A DNA stretch of 64,000 nt from Bog-473 sp963737745 (GTDB lineage: Bacteria > Actinomycetota > Acidimicrobiia > Acidimicrobiales > RAAP-2). The DNA is taken from NCBI GenBank assembly GCA_963737745.1, contig CAVTTR010000004.1, positions 1 through 64,000 on the forward strand. The letters run 5' to 3'. A program made the position numbers and the translations under genes. A model generated the notes under the pieces. It made no database searches. It worked only from the letters and a program-made list of their open reading frames with translations, and was not told the origin of the DNA. Shown one piece after another: positions 37,036 to 46,348 of this stretch. Numbering within the stretch: the stretch's first letter is position 1; each line of letters starts with the position of its first letter.

Positions 37036-37788
37036 CTATGAGGCTGATGCATTTTCGGATTCCAACCCGCGGCTCAGCGTCTCGATCACGATCTGCGCCA
37101 GATCAGGACGGCAGATGAGGAGGTCGGGAAGGTAGGGATTGGCCTGGTTGTAGCGGAGAGAGGAGCCGTCGGTCCTCGAGGTGTGAAGTCCGGCGGCGGC
37201 AGCCACTGCCACCGGGGCACACGAGTCCCACTCGTATTGGCCGCCGGAGTGAACGTAGAGATCTGCCTCGCCCCGTACCACCGCCATGGCCTTGGCCCCA
37301 GCCGAGCCCATGGGAACCAAGGTTGCGCCAAGTGCGTCGACGAGTCGGTCGATGCCCTCTGGCGGTCGTGTGCGCGATATGGCGATTCTGATCGGGTTGG
37401 CCTTGGGGGCTCCGAGCTTCCACGGGGAGCTCGTCGAGAACACCAGACCCTCTGCGGGAAGGGCGACCGCTCCCACCCGGGCCTCGCCTTCGATCGCCAG
37501 AGCCACGTGAACCGCCCAATCCTGCCTCGGGGCCTCGGAATATTCCCGCGTGCCATCGAGTGGATCGATAATCCACACGCGCCGACTCTCGAGCCGGGTC
37601 GGGCCATCGGCACTCTCCTCGGAGAGCACCGCATCGTCGGGTCGCGCCTGGGCCAGCCGCTCGAGCAAGAGGTCGTTGGAGCGCCGATCGCCCACGGCGC
37701 CTCCCTCTGAGCGGATCCTTAAGAGGAGTTGCCCGGCTTCTTCGGCCAGCTCGGCGGCAAGCTGGTGGTCGTCGGCGAGCTCGCTCAC
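37036..37788 (-). CDS. cysQ: 3'(2'),5'-bisphosphate nucleotidase
   Basis: About 250 residues from GTG 37788. Metal motifs of the inositol-monophosphatase superfamily: IIDPLDGTREY (catalytic metal site) and EWDSCAPVAVAAAAG; VLSEESADG provides another acidic ligand. It removes PAP, the product left by sulfotransferases, or PAPS. Start overlaps the stop of the SDR at 37785 by 4 bp (GTGA), so the two are coupled. An upstream ORF extension was rejected because of its odd composition. Location next to cysD/cysNC and a sulfotransferase fits PAP recycling. Confidence 0.9.
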   Translation of the reverse strand: MSELADDHQLAAELAEEAGQLLLRIRSEGGAVGDRRSNDLLLERLAQARPDDAVLSEESADGPTRLESRRVWIIDPLDGTREYSEAPRQDWAVHVALAIEGEARVGAVALPAEGLVFSTSSPWKLGAPKANPIRIAISRTRPPEGIDRLVDALGATLVPMGSAGAKAMAVVRGEADLYVHSGGQYEWDSCAPVAVAAAAGLHTSRTDGSSLRYNQANPYLPDLLICRPDLAQIVIETLSRGLESENASAS

Positions 37789-38564
37789 CGCGGTTCGACG
37801 TAAACCACCGGGAACCGGGCCCCGGGCCGGGCAGAGGCAATGAAGACCACGGCGTCCGCCACGCTCTCCGGAGGTGCTGGCGGCTCGGGCGCTGGTCCCC
37901 CGCGAGCAACCCACTCTTCGGTGACCGTTTGAGCTGCGCCTTCATCGTCGTGCACGGTTTGCACCGTCGGTGCAGTCGCGGTCGGGCCGACGCGAATCGC
38001 ACTTACTCTGATCCCGACCGGGCGCAACTCGGCGGCCAAGGTCCGGCTGAATATCTCTAGGCCACCTTTGGTTGCCGAGTACACCGATAGGTATGGGCGA
38101 GCCAGCTCGACCGAACGGGAGGAGATGTTGATAACGTCGCCACCACCTGCCTCGCGTAGTAATGGAATCGCCGACCGAGTGCACAACATGGGTCCAATCA
38201 AGTTCGTGGCAACTTGATCGACGATCGAACGGTCATCGGCCTCTTCGAGCAGCGCCATACCGATGATGCCAGCATTGTTCACCAGTAGATCGACGCGGCC
38301 GTAGCGTTCGGCAACTGCCTCGAACGCCGACCGCACGGCGTCCGGATCGGCGACATCGCACGGCACAGCAAGCGCAGAGTCGCCAAACTCGGCTGCCACC
38401 GCCTGGAGCTTGTCCTTGCTGCGAGCCATCAGAACAACCGTGGCACCTTCGGCTCTCAGCCGATGAGCGATCGTTACCCCCATCCCTTGAGATGCGCCTG
38501 TGATCACTGCCACCCGGCCCTCCAGAAGTCCTCCCCCTGGGTCAGCCCTCATGTCCGCGCTCAT
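37785..38564 (-). CDS. Short-chain dehydrogenase/reductase
   Basis: 259 residues. NAD(P) loop TGASQGMG (22-29), NNAG, catalytic Ser in NISSRSVEL and Tyr-Lys in YSATKGG. Cofactor loop VVLMARSKDK (Arg after the second strand) suggests NADP(H). Substrate unknown. Coupled to CysQ by a 4-bp overlap, although no functional link is obvious. Confidence 0.88.
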   Translation of the reverse strand: MSADMRADPGGGLLEGRVAVITGASQGMGVTIAHRLRAEGATVVLMARSKDKLQAVAAEFGDSALAVPCDVADPDAVRSAFEAVAERYGRVDLLVNNAGIIGMALLEEADDRSIVDQVATNLIGPMLCTRSAIPLLREAGGGDVINISSRSVELARPYLSVYSATKGGLEIFSRTLAAELRPVGIRVSAIRVGPTATAPTVQTVHDDEGAAQTVTEEWVARGGPAPEPPAPPESVADAVVFIASARPGARFPVVYVEPR

Positions 38565-39174
38565 ATAGCCATCCTCTCTGTATCAACGTTGGAATCCAAT
38601 GGAATGGAATACTCGTGAGCATTAGCTTCTCCTCGCGCACCGCCACGGACCGATGCGCTCGTGAGCGTGCCGATATGGACGGCGACCAAATGGCCCCATT
38701 TTGCGCGGGTATCGTCCGGGCGGGCTGATGTATACGTGCCGTGAGGGATGCCGCGATGGCGCCACGCCCGGGCCCGTGTTGTACAACCCCTTCGCCTGGC
38801 TGTCTGGAACCTCTCGGAATCCCGTTTCGACACCGTTGAGGGCGACCGGTCTGAAGGGCTCCTAAAGACGCTCGGAGAAGTTGGGCGTCGTCGCAAGACA
38901 TCCACTTCACGTGCCACCCCCACGCCGACCCCCGCCAATTGGAGACGCACCCTGACACGAATTAGCGGAATTGTCAAGGCGGTCGCCGGTAACGCAACCA
39001 TTTCGCTGCGCCTTTCGGCATACCGTTAGAACTTCGCGTCAGTATGGTGCATCAAAAGTTTCGGAATCACTATCGTGACGAACCGCCCGGCGAATTCCAA
39101 TGGACGAGAGCTTTTGTCCTCCACCAACAAATCCGCCGACGAGTTGACGTTACTCACAAGGTAGGAGGCCAGCA
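38565..39174. other. Divergent intergenic region
   Basis: 610 bp between the SDR (minus) and LLM (plus) genes. No gene is supported. AAGGTAGGAGGCC at 39158-39170 is the ribosome-binding site of the LLM gene. Confidence 0.4.
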
Positions 39175-40044
39175 ATGAAGATCGGAATCTCGCTCGGAGG
39201 CATGAACCCCAGCCTTTGGGCCGAGGCGACCCGAGAAGCCGACCGGCTCGGCTACGAGTCGGTGTGGATGCCCGAGCATCTGGTGCTCTCGGTGGCGATG
39301 AGCGGCAGTCCGCACCACGGCGACGCCCACCCTCCCATTCCGCCCAACATCGCGGTCTACGACGTGTTCTCCTACCTCAGCTTCTTGGCCGGGCAGACCG
39401 AGCAGATCCACTTTGGGACCCAGGTCTATAACATCGGCTTGCGCCACCCCTTCGTGGTCGCCCGGGCCGCCGCCACGCTCGACATCATCTCAAAGGGTCG
39501 CTTGGAGTTCGGCATCGGGGCCAGCTGGCTGCAGGCCGAATGGGACGCCGTGGGCCTGGACTTCAGCACCCGGGGACGACGCGTGGACGAGGCCATCGAG
39601 GTGTGCCAACGCCTCTGGAGCGAAGAGGTCATCGAGCACCACGGCGAATTCTTCGACTTCGGGCCGGTGATGTTCGAGCCCAAGCCGGTGCACGCTCCGT
39701 GGCCGTCGTTGCACATCGGGGGCGACGGGGCGGCGGCGATCCGCCGTGCCGCCACCGTCGGCGACGGGTGGATTCCGATGAACCACTCCTTAGAAGAGAT
39801 CCCCGCCGACGCCAAGAAGATCGCCCAGCTGCGTGAAGCGGCCGGGCGCACCGAGCCCATCGAGATCACGCTCGGCGGCGGGGTCGAGATCGACGACCTA
39901 CGGCGAGCCGCCGACATCGGCGTCGGGCGGGTACTGGTCAGGCCCTTTCAATCGACCAAAGACGCCCTCGAGGGCCTCCGCCGCTTTGCCGGCGAGGTGT
40001 TGCCGACGATCAGTGCATACCCCGTCAGCCATGTCCTCCCTTGA
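39175..40044 (+). CDS. Luciferase-like (F420-type) oxidoreductase
   Basis: 289 residues of the luciferase-like family closest to the Rv2161c-like F420 group: MKIGISLGGMNP, ADRLGYESVWMPEHLVL, GTQVYNIGLRHPFVVARAAATLD, GRLEFGIGASWLQAEWDAVGLDF, and HIGGDGAAAIRRAATVGDGWIPM. These motifs form the TIM barrel and phosphate-binding site. It probably uses F420 or FMN to oxidise or reduce a small organic substrate. ATG 39175 has a strong GGAGG. Single gene. Confidence 0.87.
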   Translation: MKIGISLGGMNPSLWAEATREADRLGYESVWMPEHLVLSVAMSGSPHHGDAHPPIPPNIAVYDVFSYLSFLAGQTEQIHFGTQVYNIGLRHPFVVARAAATLDIISKGRLEFGIGASWLQAEWDAVGLDFSTRGRRVDEAIEVCQRLWSEEVIEHHGEFFDFGPVMFEPKPVHAPWPSLHIGGDGAAAIRRAATVGDGWIPMNHSLEEIPADAKKIAQLREAAGRTEPIEITLGGGVEIDDLRRAADIGVGRVLVRPFQSTKDALEGLRRFAGEVLPTISAYPVSHVLP

Positions 40045-40336
40045 GGCCTTGGCTTTGTCGGAACACCCTTCTGCTGAAGCCGGAGTTCGTTGCCCGGGTC
40101 ACGACACTGGGATGCAACTACGTGGCAGGCGTCGAGCTTCGTGCTGCCTCGTACGTCACTTCGTGCGGAGGAGTCGTGCGGTTCACTTCCACTCGCTTGG
40201 ACTGCAACTGCATCTGAATTAGCGTCAGATGCCCGACACGATCATTGGCCCTATTTCGCGCTGAGGTACACCCACGAGTCGGTCCCGAACGAGTGCGATC
40301 GAGCAAGCAAATTCGGGAGCCTCCAATCGGATTCCG

Positions 40337-40385
40337 CCATACACCTCAGTACCCATCCACCTAATACCCATACACCTAACTACGA
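40337..40385 (+). repeat. Short tandem repeat with unit CATNCACCTNANTACC
   Basis: Three imperfect units of about 16 bp: CATACACCTCAGTACC, CATCCACCTAATACC and CATACACCTAACTACG. Role unknown. Confidence 0.5.
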
Positions 40386-40915
40386 AGCGTTCCCGCACGA
40401 TGCAGCTTGGATTCTGACACGCCATGGGGCGCATTCGATCTCGTTCGCAGCGGCTGGCAGACGACAACCATCATGTCCGCCAACCCGTCCGGGGATTTCC
40501 GTCAACGGTCAGCGAGCCGTCAGGCTCCACACGATACACAACGATCCGCAAACTATCCAATTTCTATAGTATTTATGTAAATAATCAGAAATAGGGAAGT
40601 GGCGAAATAGATGGCGAGATGACCCTCCACATGTGACGACGAGCAGCCGACAGGATGTCCTCGATCTCTTAGGGCATCAGTGAGAACACCTTCTCACGCA
40701 CCCATCAGCGTGACGTTCGGCAAAGCGCTTCGGCACTAGCACTGCGGACGATCGAGCGGATCGAATTGGTCGCATCCCCACTGAAGAAAGTGGATATGAC
40801 CGATGACACAACAGCGAAAGCCGGCACGTACCGGCGGGCCGATGGAGAAGCGACTCGGAACGAGCGGTGCGTGCACAAATGAGCTATGAATGACTCTTGA
40901 CAACGCATAACATAC

Positions 40916-40933
40916 GTGACACATTACTGTCAC
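40916..40933. promoter_or_regulatory. Inverted repeat GTGACA-N6-TGTCAC
   Basis: A perfect 6-bp inverted repeat (GTGACA at 40916-40921, TGTCAC at 40928-40933) about 180 bp before the start at 41117. The core half-site TGACA/TGTCA also appears, in other orientation, before the genes at 27856 and 33632. It could be a regulator site. Confidence 0.4.
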
Positions 40934-41116
40934 TGATTTAGGGGTGGATGTTTAAGTCAGAGACTGTTGATTTGACGGGGTTGTTTCACTGGCGTGCATG
41001 GATTGCGCGTCGCACTCCGATTGAGACAGTGGAAGTTCAGGGGTGAAAGAGCGGTGTTTCTAATGCACTGCGGAAGTTAATCGGGGGCGCTCGCCCTCGC
41101 TAAGGGGGGGTCGTCC

Positions 41117-42370
41117 ATGCGGACTGGTCAGCGGGCTCTACGTTTGGGAGCTGCCGTTTTTTGTATGGCGGGAGTTCTCGTCGGCATATCGGGTGGTGCC
41201 GCCTCGGCGGCCAAAGCCCCAATCGTCATTGGAATGGTCACCGATGAAACTGGTGCCGAGGCCGCTACATTCGTCAACGACGTGGACGGGGCTCAAGCCC
41301 GTATCGACGCGCAGAACGCCGTAGGCGGGGTGGACGGGCACAAGCTCGTCCTCGATGTCGAAGACGACCAATCCACGGTGGCGGGCAATCTGACGGCGTC
41401 ACAGACCTTGGTCGAGGACAAAGGCGCCTTCGGCCTCATCCAAATATCATCGACCACCTACGGTGCGGCCTCGTACTTGCATCAAAAAGGCATACCGGTC
41501 GTGGGTTTCGCCGACGACGGGACCGAGTGGGGACAGCAGCCGAACTCCAACATGTTCAGTGTGTCGGGGATCCTCACCAGCCCCATCAATGGGAGGATTT
41601 ACAGCTACAACGGCGGCGTTCAAATCTTCAAAGATCTCGGCGTGACCAAATTGGCCACCGTGGTAGCCAATGTTCCTTCTGCCATTCAGGCGGGCAATAG
41701 CCTCTTTGCTGCCGCCAAGACGTTGGGCATAAGCAAATGCCTGGACGACGTGGTGCCGCTCGGTGCGGTCAACTTCACGACCTTCGCCCTGCAGATGAAG
41801 CAGCTCGGCTGCAACGGCCTCGAAGTCCTCCACGGGGAGGCCACCTGTCTCGGCGTGCAGACCGCAATCGTGCAAGCTGGCCTGGCCAACAAGGTCAAAG
41901 ACGACTGTGTCACTTCCTACGACCAAGCCCTCCTGAGTCAGCCGTCGGCACTCAAGACCATGCAGGGTACGTACACTCAGGCGACTGTCAACGTGTTGGG
42001 CAATGACATCGCTCCTCCGGTGAAGGTGTTCCTCAAGAATCTCCACACGTACACGACGTGGCCCGGAGGCCTCCCCAGCCTCGAACTCCTTTTTGGCTAT
42101 GAGTCCGCTGATCTCTTTATCAAGGGGCTGCAATTGGCTGGCGGTCCGGACCGACAGAAGTTCATCTCCAAGCTTCGCGGCCTCGACAACTGGACCGCAG
42201 AAGGCCTCATCACAGCCCCCGGCGACGATTTCCAGCACTTCGGAACTCTGGCTGGGGTACCAAAGAAGCAATGCGCCCCCCTCCTCGAACTGAAGGGCAA
42301 GTCATTTGTTCCAGCCCTCGGCGGCAAGCCCGTGTGCGGAACATTGGTTTCCGCGCCTGCAGCCGGTTAG
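41117..42370 (+). CDS. ABC-type substrate-binding protein
   Basis: 417 residues. N-terminal signal peptide: basic start MRTGQRALRLGAAVFCMAGVLVG, cleavage near GGAASAAK. The mature protein is nearly colinear with the copy at 7295 (APIVIGMVTDETGAEAATF, GVDGHKLVLDVEDDQ, SNMFSVSG, SKCLDDVVPLGAVNFTTFALQMK, TWPGGLPSLE). Type-1 periplasmic-binding fold; likely ligand a small amide, amino acid or aromatic acid. ATG follows AAGGGGGG. No transporter partner in sight; a catabolic amidohydrolase gene follows after about 97 bp. Confidence 0.88.
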   Translation: MRTGQRALRLGAAVFCMAGVLVGISGGAASAAKAPIVIGMVTDETGAEAATFVNDVDGAQARIDAQNAVGGVDGHKLVLDVEDDQSTVAGNLTASQTLVEDKGAFGLIQISSTTYGAASYLHQKGIPVVGFADDGTEWGQQPNSNMFSVSGILTSPINGRIYSYNGGVQIFKDLGVTKLATVVANVPSAIQAGNSLFAAAKTLGISKCLDDVVPLGAVNFTTFALQMKQLGCNGLEVLHGEATCLGVQTAIVQAGLANKVKDDCVTSYDQALLSQPSALKTMQGTYTQATVNVLGNDIAPPVKVFLKNLHTYTTWPGGLPSLELLFGYESADLFIKGLQLAGGPDRQKFISKLRGLDNWTAEGLITAPGDDFQHFGTLAGVPKKQCAPLLELKGKSFVPALGGKPVCGTLVSAPAAG

Positions 42371-42466
42371 CCCCGCTGTCGACGAGGGCTTCCGCCCGCA
42401 CCGACCACTTCGAAGCCGAGGCAATATCCTCAACATGCGGAACGTCTACCGAGCCGAGGAGGAACC

Positions 42467-43630
42467 ATGACCACAACGGAATCCGACCTGCGCTACATCG
42501 ACTCTGACGGGCACATTCTCGAGCCTCCCACCGCCCTGCCCGACTATGCCCCCAAGGAGTTCCGCGACCGGATCTGGCACATCGAAACCGATTCTGACGG
42601 CAATGAATTCCTGCACTACAACGGGGAGGTCATGTCGGCCAACTTCATGGCGGCCGCGGGCACAGCAGGATTGTCCGACGAAGAGCGGGCCCGCTCCTTC
42701 CGAGGCGAGTTGCGCTACACCGAGGTGCGGCCGGCGGCGTACAACGCCAAGGCTCGCCTGGGCGACATGGACGAGGACGGCATCGACTTGGCCGTCCTCT
42801 ATCCGACGATGATGTTGGGCCTGCAGGGGATGACCGACGTGCCGTTCACGGTGGCACAATCACACGCCTACAACCTCTGGGCCTCGGATCACACCCAGGA
42901 GGGCGAGGGCAGGCTCTTTGCCGCCGGGGCTGTTCCGGCTATGCACACCCCCGAACACGTACAAGGTGTGGCCGATGAAATCCGTGCCGTGGCCGAAATG
43001 CCGGGCATGGTTTCGGTCTTCATGCGTCCCAACCCTGCGGTCGAGTGGAAGCACTTCAACGACCCGGTTTATGACCCCATCTGGCAGGCCAGCGCGGATA
43101 CCGGGCTCCCGATCGCCTTGCACCCGTTCCTTGCCCCTGATCTCCCTGGCGCCTGTCAAGGGCTGCACCTCCCCGCCGGAGTGCTCTTCAGCCAGGCCCT
43201 GGCCAACCCGGTCGATGTCATGGACTCGGTCATGTGGATCACCGCCGGCGGCGTCTGCGAGCGCTTCCCGGAGGCCAAGTTCATCTTCCTCGAGGCCAAC
43301 GGCGGGTGGATCGTGCCCTGGCTCGAGCGCCTCGACCACCACTGCCGCAAGTTCCAATGGGAGGTACCGGACCTGAAGTTGCTCCCCTCGGAGTATTTCC
43401 GGCGCCAGTGCTGGATCAGCTTTGACCCTGACGAGTCCATGCTCGGCTTCACGGCACGGTCTCCGCTGGTGGGCGCTGACCGCATCATCTGGGCCTCTGA
43501 CTATCCGCACCCCGATGCCAAGTTCCCCGGCGTCACCCTCGAACTGGCCGAAGCGATGGAGGGCCTCACGGCGGCGCAGCAGCACGCCATCACCTCGGAA
43601 AGTGCCATCGCCCTCTACGGGATCAGCTGA
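42467..43630 (+). CDS. Amidohydrolase_2-family metal hydrolase or decarboxylase
   Basis: 387 residues. Metal-binding entry YIDSDGHILEPP near residue 10-20, RLFAAGAVPAMHTPEHV, catalytic-type His in IALHPFLAP, and ASDYPHPDAKFPGVT near the C-terminus. The family includes decarboxylases and hydrolases of aromatic or cyclic acids. ATG 42467 after GAGGAGGAACC. It shares direction with the substrate-binding protein upstream and the LLM enzyme downstream, suggesting one breakdown pathway. Confidence 0.85.
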   Translation: MTTTESDLRYIDSDGHILEPPTALPDYAPKEFRDRIWHIETDSDGNEFLHYNGEVMSANFMAAAGTAGLSDEERARSFRGELRYTEVRPAAYNAKARLGDMDEDGIDLAVLYPTMMLGLQGMTDVPFTVAQSHAYNLWASDHTQEGEGRLFAAGAVPAMHTPEHVQGVADEIRAVAEMPGMVSVFMRPNPAVEWKHFNDPVYDPIWQASADTGLPIALHPFLAPDLPGACQGLHLPAGVLFSQALANPVDVMDSVMWITAGGVCERFPEAKFIFLEANGGWIVPWLERLDHHCRKFQWEVPDLKLLPSEYFRRQCWISFDPDESMLGFTARSPLVGADRIIWASDYPHPDAKFPGVTLELAEAMEGLTAAQQHAITSESAIALYGIS

Positions 43631-43831
43631 GAGGACCATTGGCGCTCCTGCCGCATCTTCAACCGGCGGGATACACGAACGAATGGGAGAAGGCGGCTTG
43701 CCGGGGCGTGGTCCACGACATAGTGACGTAGAAATGGGATTTATCTCCCCCACCGACGAGATCACGGGTGGGAACTCGTCAATGAGGTCCGGGGCGCCTC
43801 GCTGGTGCATTCGGCATACGAGGGTGGCCTG

Positions 43832-44746
43832 ATGAATTTCTGGGTGACATACCCCTTGATTACGCATCCATACCATCCAGAGTTGGTCACCAAGGCAGGT
43901 CTCACACGGTTCTGTGTTGCCGCCGAGAAGGCTGGGTTCTCCGGCATTGGATTCACCGACCATCCCGTCCCGACGGAAAGATGGCTGAAGGCCGGGGGCC
44001 ACGATGCACTGGACCCCTTCACCGCGCTTTCATTCTGTGCCGCAGTGACCGATCGCCTACGCCTGATACCGAACATTTTGGTGTTGCCCTATCGCAACCC
44101 CTTCATCGTCGCCAAAGCGGCCGCTACCCTCGATGCACTCTCCGACGGCCGCTTCATCCTCGCCGTTGCCACCGGGTACCTGCGCGGTGAGTATCAAGCG
44201 TTGGGCGTTGACTTCGAGCAACGCAATGCACTCTTTGACGAAGCTATCGAGGTGATGCAAGGCATTTGGAGCGAGGACGACTTCGCACACGAAGGGACGA
44301 CCTTCACGGCGAGAGGCCAGACAGCTAACCCCAAGCCGAACCCGCATCCCCCTATTTGGATAGGCGGGAACAGCCGGCTCTCCCGACGACGCGTCGCCCG
44401 TTACGGGAACGGCTGGAACCCTTTTCCAGCCCCGCGGGTGCTCTCACGGACAACCAAGACTCCGCCCCTAGAGACGCTCGACGACCTGCGCCCCATGCTC
44501 GACGAACTCTGGCAATACGTAGAGGAGGGCGGACGCAACCCCGCCGAGATTGATATCTCTTTCGGTTCGAGCGCTGGTGGAAGTCCCGGCAGCGACGCAT
44601 TCAATCCCGAGGCGCAACTGGAGGCCATTGCAGAGCTGGCCGAGCTAGGTGTCACCTGGTCGGGCGTGAGTGTCCCCGGCGACTCGCTCGAGCACGCCAT
44701 TGAGGCCCTGGAGCGATTCGGTGAATCCGTTATCAAGGGGCGTTGA
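43832..44746 (+). CDS. Luciferase-like (F420-type) oxidoreductase
   Basis: About 304 residues from ATG 43832 (NFWVTYPLIT). FTDHPVPTERWLKAGGHD, ILVLPYRNPFIVAKAAATLDALSDGRF, VATGYLRGEYQALGVDF and IWIGGNSRLSRRRVARYGNGWNPF place it in the same superfamily as the copy at 39175 but a different branch. Probably reduces or oxidises a small organic compound with F420 or FMN. The GTG 43805 would add nine residues. Followed by a possible terminator at 44763. Confidence 0.85.
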   Translation: MNFWVTYPLITHPYHPELVTKAGLTRFCVAAEKAGFSGIGFTDHPVPTERWLKAGGHDALDPFTALSFCAAVTDRLRLIPNILVLPYRNPFIVAKAAATLDALSDGRFILAVATGYLRGEYQALGVDFEQRNALFDEAIEVMQGIWSEDDFAHEGTTFTARGQTANPKPNPHPPIWIGGNSRLSRRRVARYGNGWNPFPAPRVLSRTTKTPPLETLDDLRPMLDELWQYVEEGGRNPAEIDISFGSSAGGSPGSDAFNPEAQLEAIAELAELGVTWSGVSVPGDSLEHAIEALERFGESVIKGR

Positions 44747-44762
44747 CCAAGCGAAGCTGGCT

Positions 44763-44781
44763 CCTCGCAGAGAGGTTTTTT
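44763..44781 (+). terminator. Possible terminator after the LLM gene
   Basis: A CCTC/GAGG stem followed by a run of six T. The stem is only 4 bp, so evidence is weak, but it sits between convergent genes. Confidence 0.35.
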
Positions 44782-44844
44782 GCACTCTCGATGGGATCCT
44801 CGAAGAACTCACCTCCGCTCAGTCATGGAACCGTGGCTAAGCGC

Positions 44845-46233
44845 TCACGCGATCGCTGTGAGGGAGCGAAGAAAGGCATCAGCCCAGTCGTTGTTCGTCC
44901 AGGAGAAAATGGCGCGACGTAGTGGTCGCCAGCGCCGCTCACGTTCTTGGCGGCCCGCGTTGATGGCGACACATATTGATTCCTTCATCTGTTCTGTGTC
45001 ATGGGGATTGACGAGGTAGGCACTTGACATGCCCAGGGCAGAACCGGCGAATTCGCTCAGAACAATCGCACCAGCTGTCGGCTTGGAGGCTATGTACTCC
45101 TTGACGACGAGATTCATCCCATCACGGTAGGGTGTGACCACTAATACGTCAGCCGCTACATAGAGTGCGACAAGTTCTTCAACATTGAGGGTTTGATGAA
45201 GATAATGCACTGCCGGCGAACCCATGCGACCGAAGTCTCCATTCAGCTCACCGACGAGACGTTCGATTTCGTTGCGTTGCTCTATATATGCTGGAACGTT
45301 GGATCGAGTTGGTACAGCGATCTGCACCATGACGGTGTCGGGTACCGAGACTCTCTCTTCCTGTAGAAGTTCCTTGTAAGCATCGAGCCGGGCCGTAATG
45401 CCTTTTGTGTAGTCGAGACGATCGACTCCGAGCAGAATAGTCTTGGGGTTTCCCAATGACTCGCGGATTTCTCGGGCTCGGCGCAACGTCTCGGAACGCT
45501 GACCTATGTTTTCGAACTGCTTCGCGTCGATGGAAATGGGATACGCACCAACACTCACTTCTCTGCCCTGAAAAACAAGTGGGAATCTGCGCCCGTGGGC
45601 GGTGGTGAGCCTGCGGGCCAGTACGCCAAAGTTTCGGGCAGCGATTGGCACTTGGAAGCCGACGACGTCAGCGCCGAGGATCCCTTCGACTATTTGCTGT
45701 CGCCATGGTAACTGCATGAACAGCTCTTGGGGCGGGAACGAAATGTGGAGGAAGAATCCGATCTTGAGGTCCGGCCGCACTCGACGCAACATTGCTGGAA
45801 CCAACTGCAGCTGGTAGTCGTGCACCCATACCATCGAGTTCTCGCTGGCCACTTCAGCCACCACGTCCGCAAATCGCTGATTGATTTCTTCGTATGCCAC
45901 CCACCAGCCAGGTCGAAACTCCGGTGAACGGATGGCATCGTGATAGAGCGGCCAGAGAGTCCCGTTGCTGAAGCCTTCGTAATAGGCCTCAATTTCCTGT
46001 TTGCTTATTGAAACCGGGACGTATTGAATGCCGTCGCTCTCGAATGGGTCTGCGTGATCAAAGTCGCCCGGCCAACCTATCCACGTACAACGGCGATTTG
46101 TCATGGCAGGACCAACGGCTGAGACCAATCCTCCCGGGCTCGCCTCCCAGCGCTCATTCGCACCCTCGGCGACTCGACTCAAGGGCAGGCGATTGGCTAC
46201 CACAATGAGGTCTTGTTCGACTGAGGAGGTCAC
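44845..46233 (-). CDS. otsA: Trehalose-6-phosphate synthase
   Basis: 462 residues of glycosyltransferase family 20. Motifs: LIVVANRLPLSR at the start, WIGWPGDF, WVHDYQLQLVPAMLRRVRPDL, GFFLHISFPPQELF, VDRLDYTKGI and VTPYRDGMNLVVKEYIA. It joins UDP-glucose (or GDP/ADP-glucose) to glucose-6-phosphate. ATG 46233. No otsB phosphatase gene in the window. Trehalose is a stress protectant and a glycolipid precursor in actinobacteria. Single gene. Confidence 0.95.
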   Translation of the reverse strand: MTSSVEQDLIVVANRLPLSRVAEGANERWEASPGGLVSAVGPAMTNRRCTWIGWPGDFDHADPFESDGIQYVPVSISKQEIEAYYEGFSNGTLWPLYHDAIRSPEFRPGWWVAYEEINQRFADVVAEVASENSMVWVHDYQLQLVPAMLRRVRPDLKIGFFLHISFPPQELFMQLPWRQQIVEGILGADVVGFQVPIAARNFGVLARRLTTAHGRRFPLVFQGREVSVGAYPISIDAKQFENIGQRSETLRRAREIRESLGNPKTILLGVDRLDYTKGITARLDAYKELLQEERVSVPDTVMVQIAVPTRSNVPAYIEQRNEIERLVGELNGDFGRMGSPAVHYLHQTLNVEELVALYVAADVLVVTPYRDGMNLVVKEYIASKPTAGAIVLSEFAGSALGMSSAYLVNPHDTEQMKESICVAINAGRQERERRWRPLRRAIFSWTNNDWADAFLRSLTAIA

Positions 46234-46348
46234 CCCTCCTGTCTACCCAATGTTGGCGCCCCAACCCCAAACATGAGACGCCAGCAGCTCAGTAATCCCG
46301 TGGCCATCGCCGGTGGTGGGTACGGGCGGGTCGGAGGCGCTGTACCTC

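Larger units (their letters stand above)
40045..41116. other. Long AT-richer intergenic region
   Basis: 1.07 kb with no supported gene, though a few frames reach 60-150 codons. It has an unusually AT-rich patch (about 40555-40610, TATAGTATTTATGTAAATAATC), a short tandem repeat (about 40337-40385) and a 6-6-6 inverted repeat at 40916-40933. Base composition is unlike its neighbours, suggesting foreign or decayed DNA, or a long regulatory region for the substrate-binding gene at 41117. Confidence 0.5.

Noticed and set aside
42860..44002. Minus-strand frame of about 380 codons opposite the amidohydrolase
   Set aside because: It crosses the end of a recognised gene and has no known motif.
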